Shown here: in pieces, positions 6,056 through 8,526 of the stretch
How positions within the stretch are numbered: position 1 is the stretch's first letter
How the letters are laid out: the number at the start of each line of letters is the position of its first letter
Source of the DNA: Pseudomonadota bacterium
GTDB lineage: Bacteria > Pseudomonadota > Alphaproteobacteria > Rhizobiales > Rhizobiaceae
Assembly (NCBI GenBank): GCA_023387715.1
Contig: JAEWHQ010000297.1
Location: forward strand, 1-8,526
Direction: 5' to 3'
DNA length: 8,526 nucleotides
Notes under the pieces: model-generated
Told to the model about the DNA's origin: nothing
The model's input: the letters and a program-made list of their open reading frames with translations, nothing else
The model's database searches: none
Program-made: the position numbers and the translations under genes

Positions 6056-7006
6056 TTGCTGAGTTATATTTCTGGACGTTTTGTCTCATTAATACTCACG
6101 ACCCTTGCTGCCTCAGTGATCGTTTTTTTGCTGATGCAGGTTTTGCCGGGCGATCCGGCAGCCGTTATGCTTGGCATTAATGCGCAGCCTGAAACACTGG
6201 CAGCGCTGCAAAAGCAACTCGGCCTCGATGCACCTTTATGGTCGCGTTACCTCACATGGATTTCCGGTTTTATTGTCGGCGATTTTGGTGTCAGCTACAC
6301 TTATTCTGTGCCGATCAGCGAATTATTAGGCCCGCGTGTTCTGGTCACATTACCGCTCGCCGTTCTGGCAATGGCCATCTCCGTGATTATCGCTATTCCG
6401 CTCGGCGTTATCGCTGCCTCCAAACGCGGCAAGGCTTTTGATGTCGCCGGTATGGGCGTTGCTCAGGTGGGGGTGGCTATTCCTAATTTCTGGCTCGGCC
6501 TGTTGCTGATTTTGCTCTTTGCTTTGCAGCTTGGCTGGTTTCCGGCTTCCGGCTTTGGTGGCTGGGAAGATGGCTTATGGAAGGGTTTACGCTCGCTCAT
6601 TTTGCCAGCTGTTGCCCTTGCCCTGCCGCTTGCTGCCATTCTGGCGCGCGTCACCCGCTCGGCTGTCATTGAAACCTTGGGCGAAGACTTCATCCGCACG
6701 GCACGCGCCAAAGGGCTGACACGCAGTCACGCGCTTTGGAAACACGCCGTTCCCAATGCGCTGATCCCTGTTGTCACCATCATCGGCTTGCAGTTTTCAT
6801 TTCTTCTGGCAGGTACCATCATTATCGAGAATGTTTTCAATCTGCCGGGCGTTGGCCGGTTGATTTTCCAATCTATCGCACAGCGCGATCTCATCACCGT
6901 ACAATCTCTGGTCACGCTTTTGGCGGCCAGTGTGATTACCGTCAACTTTCTGGTTGATCTGGCTTACGGCTTCCTTGATCCGCGTCTTTCGACAGGAGGT
7001 CACTGA
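6056..7006 (+). CDS. ABC importer permease, DppB/NikB type, 316 aa
   Basis: An inner-membrane subunit of a peptide/nickel-type ABC importer. It pairs with the next permease to form the channel. The N-terminal membrane helix (about 9-29) is followed by the family's LPGDPA motif (30-35), then a periplasmic loop and five further membrane segments from about residue 95 on. The cytoplasmic EAA loop that docks on the ATPases is clear at about 210-234 (EDFIRTARAKGL, ending HAVPNALIP). The segment ENVFNLPGVGRL and the end YGFLDPRL are also characteristic. The length of 316 is normal. The start is TTG at 6056, supported by GGGAG and by the N-terminus expected for the family. The stop TGA (7004-7006) shares one base with the ATG of the next gene, so the two are translationally coupled. 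Confidence 0.92.
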   Translation: MLSYISGRFVSLILTTLAASVIVFLLMQVLPGDPAAVMLGINAQPETLAALQKQLGLDAPLWSRYLTWISGFIVGDFGVSYTYSVPISELLGPRVLVTLPLAVLAMAISVIIAIPLGVIAASKRGKAFDVAGMGVAQVGVAIPNFWLGLLLILLFALQLGWFPASGFGGWEDGLWKGLRSLILPAVALALPLAAILARVTRSAVIETLGEDFIRTARAKGLTRSHALWKHAVPNALIPVVTIIGLQFSFLLAGTIIIENVFNLPGVGRLIFQSIAQRDLITVQSLVTLLAASVITVNFLVDLAYGFLDPRLSTGGH

Positions 7007-7872
7007 TGAGCGACGTGACCGCCAACCAATCCAAAATCGGCAAAGTACTTTCCGGCATTGGCTTAAGCCGCAGCCTGATGATTGGCTGTATCGTCACCGG
7101 CCTGCTGATTGCGATGGCACTGATTTCTTATGTCTGGACGCCGTTTTCACCAACCGGCCTCAACATTAAAGACAAATTGCAAGGGCCAAGCAGTGTCCAT
7201 TGGTTCGGCACCGATGCCTTTGGCCGCGATGTCTTTTCGATGATTATGGTGGGCGCGCGCAATTCCATCGCTGTTTCCATCATTGCCGTTGCGGTAGGTG
7301 CCGGTATCGGTATTCCGCTCGGCTCTTATGCAGCCGCACGCGGCGGCATGATTGATGGTTTCGTTATGCGTTCAACCGATCTGGCCTTTGCGTTTCCGTC
7401 TCTGCTAACTGCCGTTATCATCACCGCCATTTTTGGCCCTGGTGCGGTTAATGCGATGATCGCTATCGGTATTTTCAACATTCCGGTTTTTGCGCGTGTT
7501 ACACGTGGCGCTTCATTGGGCTTGTGGAAGCGTGAATATGTCATGGCAGCACGCTGCGCAGGACGCGGCGATATTGCCATTACGCTGGATCACGTTTTGC
7601 CCAATATCGGCCATGTGCTGATTGTGCAGGCGACCATTCAGTTTGCGCTCGCGATCGTTGCGGAAGCCGGACTTTCTTATGTCGGCCTTGGCACACAACC
7701 GCCAATGCCGAGCTGGGGCAAAATGCTGAATGATGCCCAGACTTATATTTACGATGCGCCGTGGCTTGCGATTTTCCCCGGCCTTGCCATTACATTTGCG
7801 GTTCTCGGCCTCAATATGCTTGGTGACGGCCTGCGCGATACGCTTGATCCGCGCGTCAGGAGGCAAAGATGA
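7006..7872 (+). CDS. ABC importer permease, DppC/NikC type, 288 aa
   Basis: The second channel subunit. It has a short cytoplasmic N-terminus, a first membrane helix at about 24-45, then the family's signature HWFGTDAFGRDVFS (65-78) and five more membrane segments. The EAA loop begins at EYVMAARCAG (177-186) and runs to about HVLPN (196-200). GLSYVGLGTQPPMPSWG (222-238) and the closing LGDGLRDTLDPR are typical of DppC, OppC and NikC. AGGAGG at 6994-6999 lies six bases before its ATG. It overlaps the first permease by one base and the ATPase by four (ATGA at 7869-7872), the usual tight packing of importer operons that keeps subunit amounts balanced. Nothing in it indicates the substrate. Confidence 0.93.
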   Translation: MSDVTANQSKIGKVLSGIGLSRSLMIGCIVTGLLIAMALISYVWTPFSPTGLNIKDKLQGPSSVHWFGTDAFGRDVFSMIMVGARNSIAVSIIAVAVGAGIGIPLGSYAAARGGMIDGFVMRSTDLAFAFPSLLTAVIITAIFGPGAVNAMIAIGIFNIPVFARVTRGASLGLWKREYVMAARCAGRGDIAITLDHVLPNIGHVLIVQATIQFALAIVAEAGLSYVGLGTQPPMPSWGKMLNDAQTYIYDAPWLAIFPGLAITFAVLGLNMLGDGLRDTLDPRVRRQR

Positions 7873-8526
7873 GCCTGCTCGAAATCAACCAGATGAATGT
7901 GAGCCTGCCTATCGGCTCACGTCAGGTCAATATTCTCAACGACATCACCATGACGCTCAATCGCGGCGACCGTTTAGGCATCGTTGGCGAAAGCGGCTCC
8001 GGCAAATCCATTACCGCTTTGGCGGTGATGGGCTTGCTGCCCGACCGGATGCAGGTCAACGGCACTTTGCGCTTTGACGGGCAAGACCTCACCACTATGT
8101 CGGAAAATGAGCGCTGCACGATGCGTGGTCGCCGTGCTGCCATGATTTTCCAAGAGCCGATGACCGCCCTTAATCCGGTAAAATCCATTGGTTCGCAAAT
8201 CACCGAAGGCCGCCGCCTCCATATGGGCGAAAACCGTGCAGATGCAGAAGCCAAAGCACGCCGGTTGCTTGACCGCGTTGGTTTACCGGGCCCGCGTTTC
8301 AGCCTTGATCTTTATCCGCATCAGCTTTCCGGCGGTCAGCGCCAACGCGTGATGATTGCGATGGCGATTGCCTGTGAACCGGATTTGTTGATTGCAGACG
8401 AGCCGACAACTGCGCTGGATGTGACCGTACAGGCACAAATTCTTGATCTGCTTGATGATCTGGTTGATGAAACCGGCACGGCTTTGATGCTGATTACCCA
8501 TGATCTGGGTGTGGTGTCTGAAATGA
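7869..8526 (+). CDS. ABC importer ATPase, DppD/OppD type, N-terminal 219 residues (3' end outside window)
   Basis: The ATP-hydrolysing subunit that powers the importer on the cytoplasmic side of the membrane. The frame is open from ATG 7869 to the right edge. Visible motifs are Walker A GESGSGKS (40-47), Q-loop Gln95 in [14 protein letters not shown] signature LSGGQRQR (153-160), Walker [13 protein letters not shown] (173-184) and the switch histidine His211 in ITHDLGVV. The MTALNP and H-loop contexts are those of the peptide/nickel (DppD/OppD) group. The C-terminal oligopeptide-transporter extension must lie beyond the window. AGGAGG at 7858-7863 is five bases before the start. These importers normally use two different ATPases, so a DppF-type partner probably follows, or this may be a double-length fused ATPase; the window cannot decide. 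Confidence 0.94.
   Translation, partial: MSLLEINQMNVSLPIGSRQVNILNDITMTLNRGDRLGIVGESGSGKSITALAVMGLLPDRMQVNGTLRFDGQDLTTMSENERCTMRGRRAAMIFQEPMTALNPVKSIGSQITEGRRLHMGENRADAEAKARRLLDRVGLPGPRFSLDLYPHQLSGGQRQRVMIAMAIACEPDLLIADEPTTALDVTVQAQILDLLDDLVDETGTALMLITHDLGVVSEM

Noticed and set aside
1..8526. Search for transposases, CRISPR repeats, tRNA or rRNA genes, toxin-antitoxin or phage genes
   Set aside because: No direct-repeat arrays, no recognisable RNA genes and no mobile-element proteins were seen. The window is ordinary transport and metabolism genes.

Overview
The window looks like a chromosomal segment of an alphaproteobacterium of the Hyphomicrobiales (Rhizobiales). The pointers are the UbiG C-terminus, an extragenic palindrome of a type I recall from Brucella/Ochrobactrum-like genomes, and the style of the FCD-GntR, ALDH, SDR and peptide-type ABC genes. 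Base composition looks moderate, only a little above half G+C. That would fit a lower-GC member of the Brucellaceae, but this placement is inference from memory and not a database result.

Layout. Positions 2-244 (+) hold the last 80 codons of ubiG (ubiquinone biosynthesis). Converging on it, 15 bp away, is a DMT/EamA-family permease on the minus strand (260-1147). A divergent intergenic region of about 350 bp (1148-1497) follows. It carries a candidate promoter overlapped by a cluster of ATCC/GGAT half-sites just ahead of a GntR/FCD regulator. From there all genes run rightward with short gaps or overlaps: GntR regulator (1498-2175), aldehyde dehydrogenase (2168-3625), short-chain dehydrogenase (3656-4402), periplasmic family-5 substrate-binding protein (4441-5919), two DppB/DppC-type permeases (6056-7006 and 7006-7872) and a DppD-type ATPase cut by the right edge (7869-8526).

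How it fits together. The rightward genes read as one uptake-plus-catabolism operon. A binding protein captures a solute in the periplasm and a peptide/opine/nickel-type ABC importer brings it in. An NAD-type SDR and an NAD(P)-dependent ALDH, both with intact catalytic residues, could oxidise an alcohol to an aldehyde and then to an acid. The GntR repressor probably senses the substrate or an intermediate. The substrate cannot be read from the sequence. The only gap of note inside the operon is 5920-6055, between binding protein and first permease. It holds an extragenic palindrome and then a perfect 13-bp stem-loop, an arrangement expected to let the binding protein be made in excess over the membrane parts.

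I saw no mobile-element genes, CRISPR array, tRNA or rRNA. Nothing here amounts to a clearly new class of system. The most interesting items are the unassigned substrate of the operon, the putative operator, and the double structure at 5920-6055.
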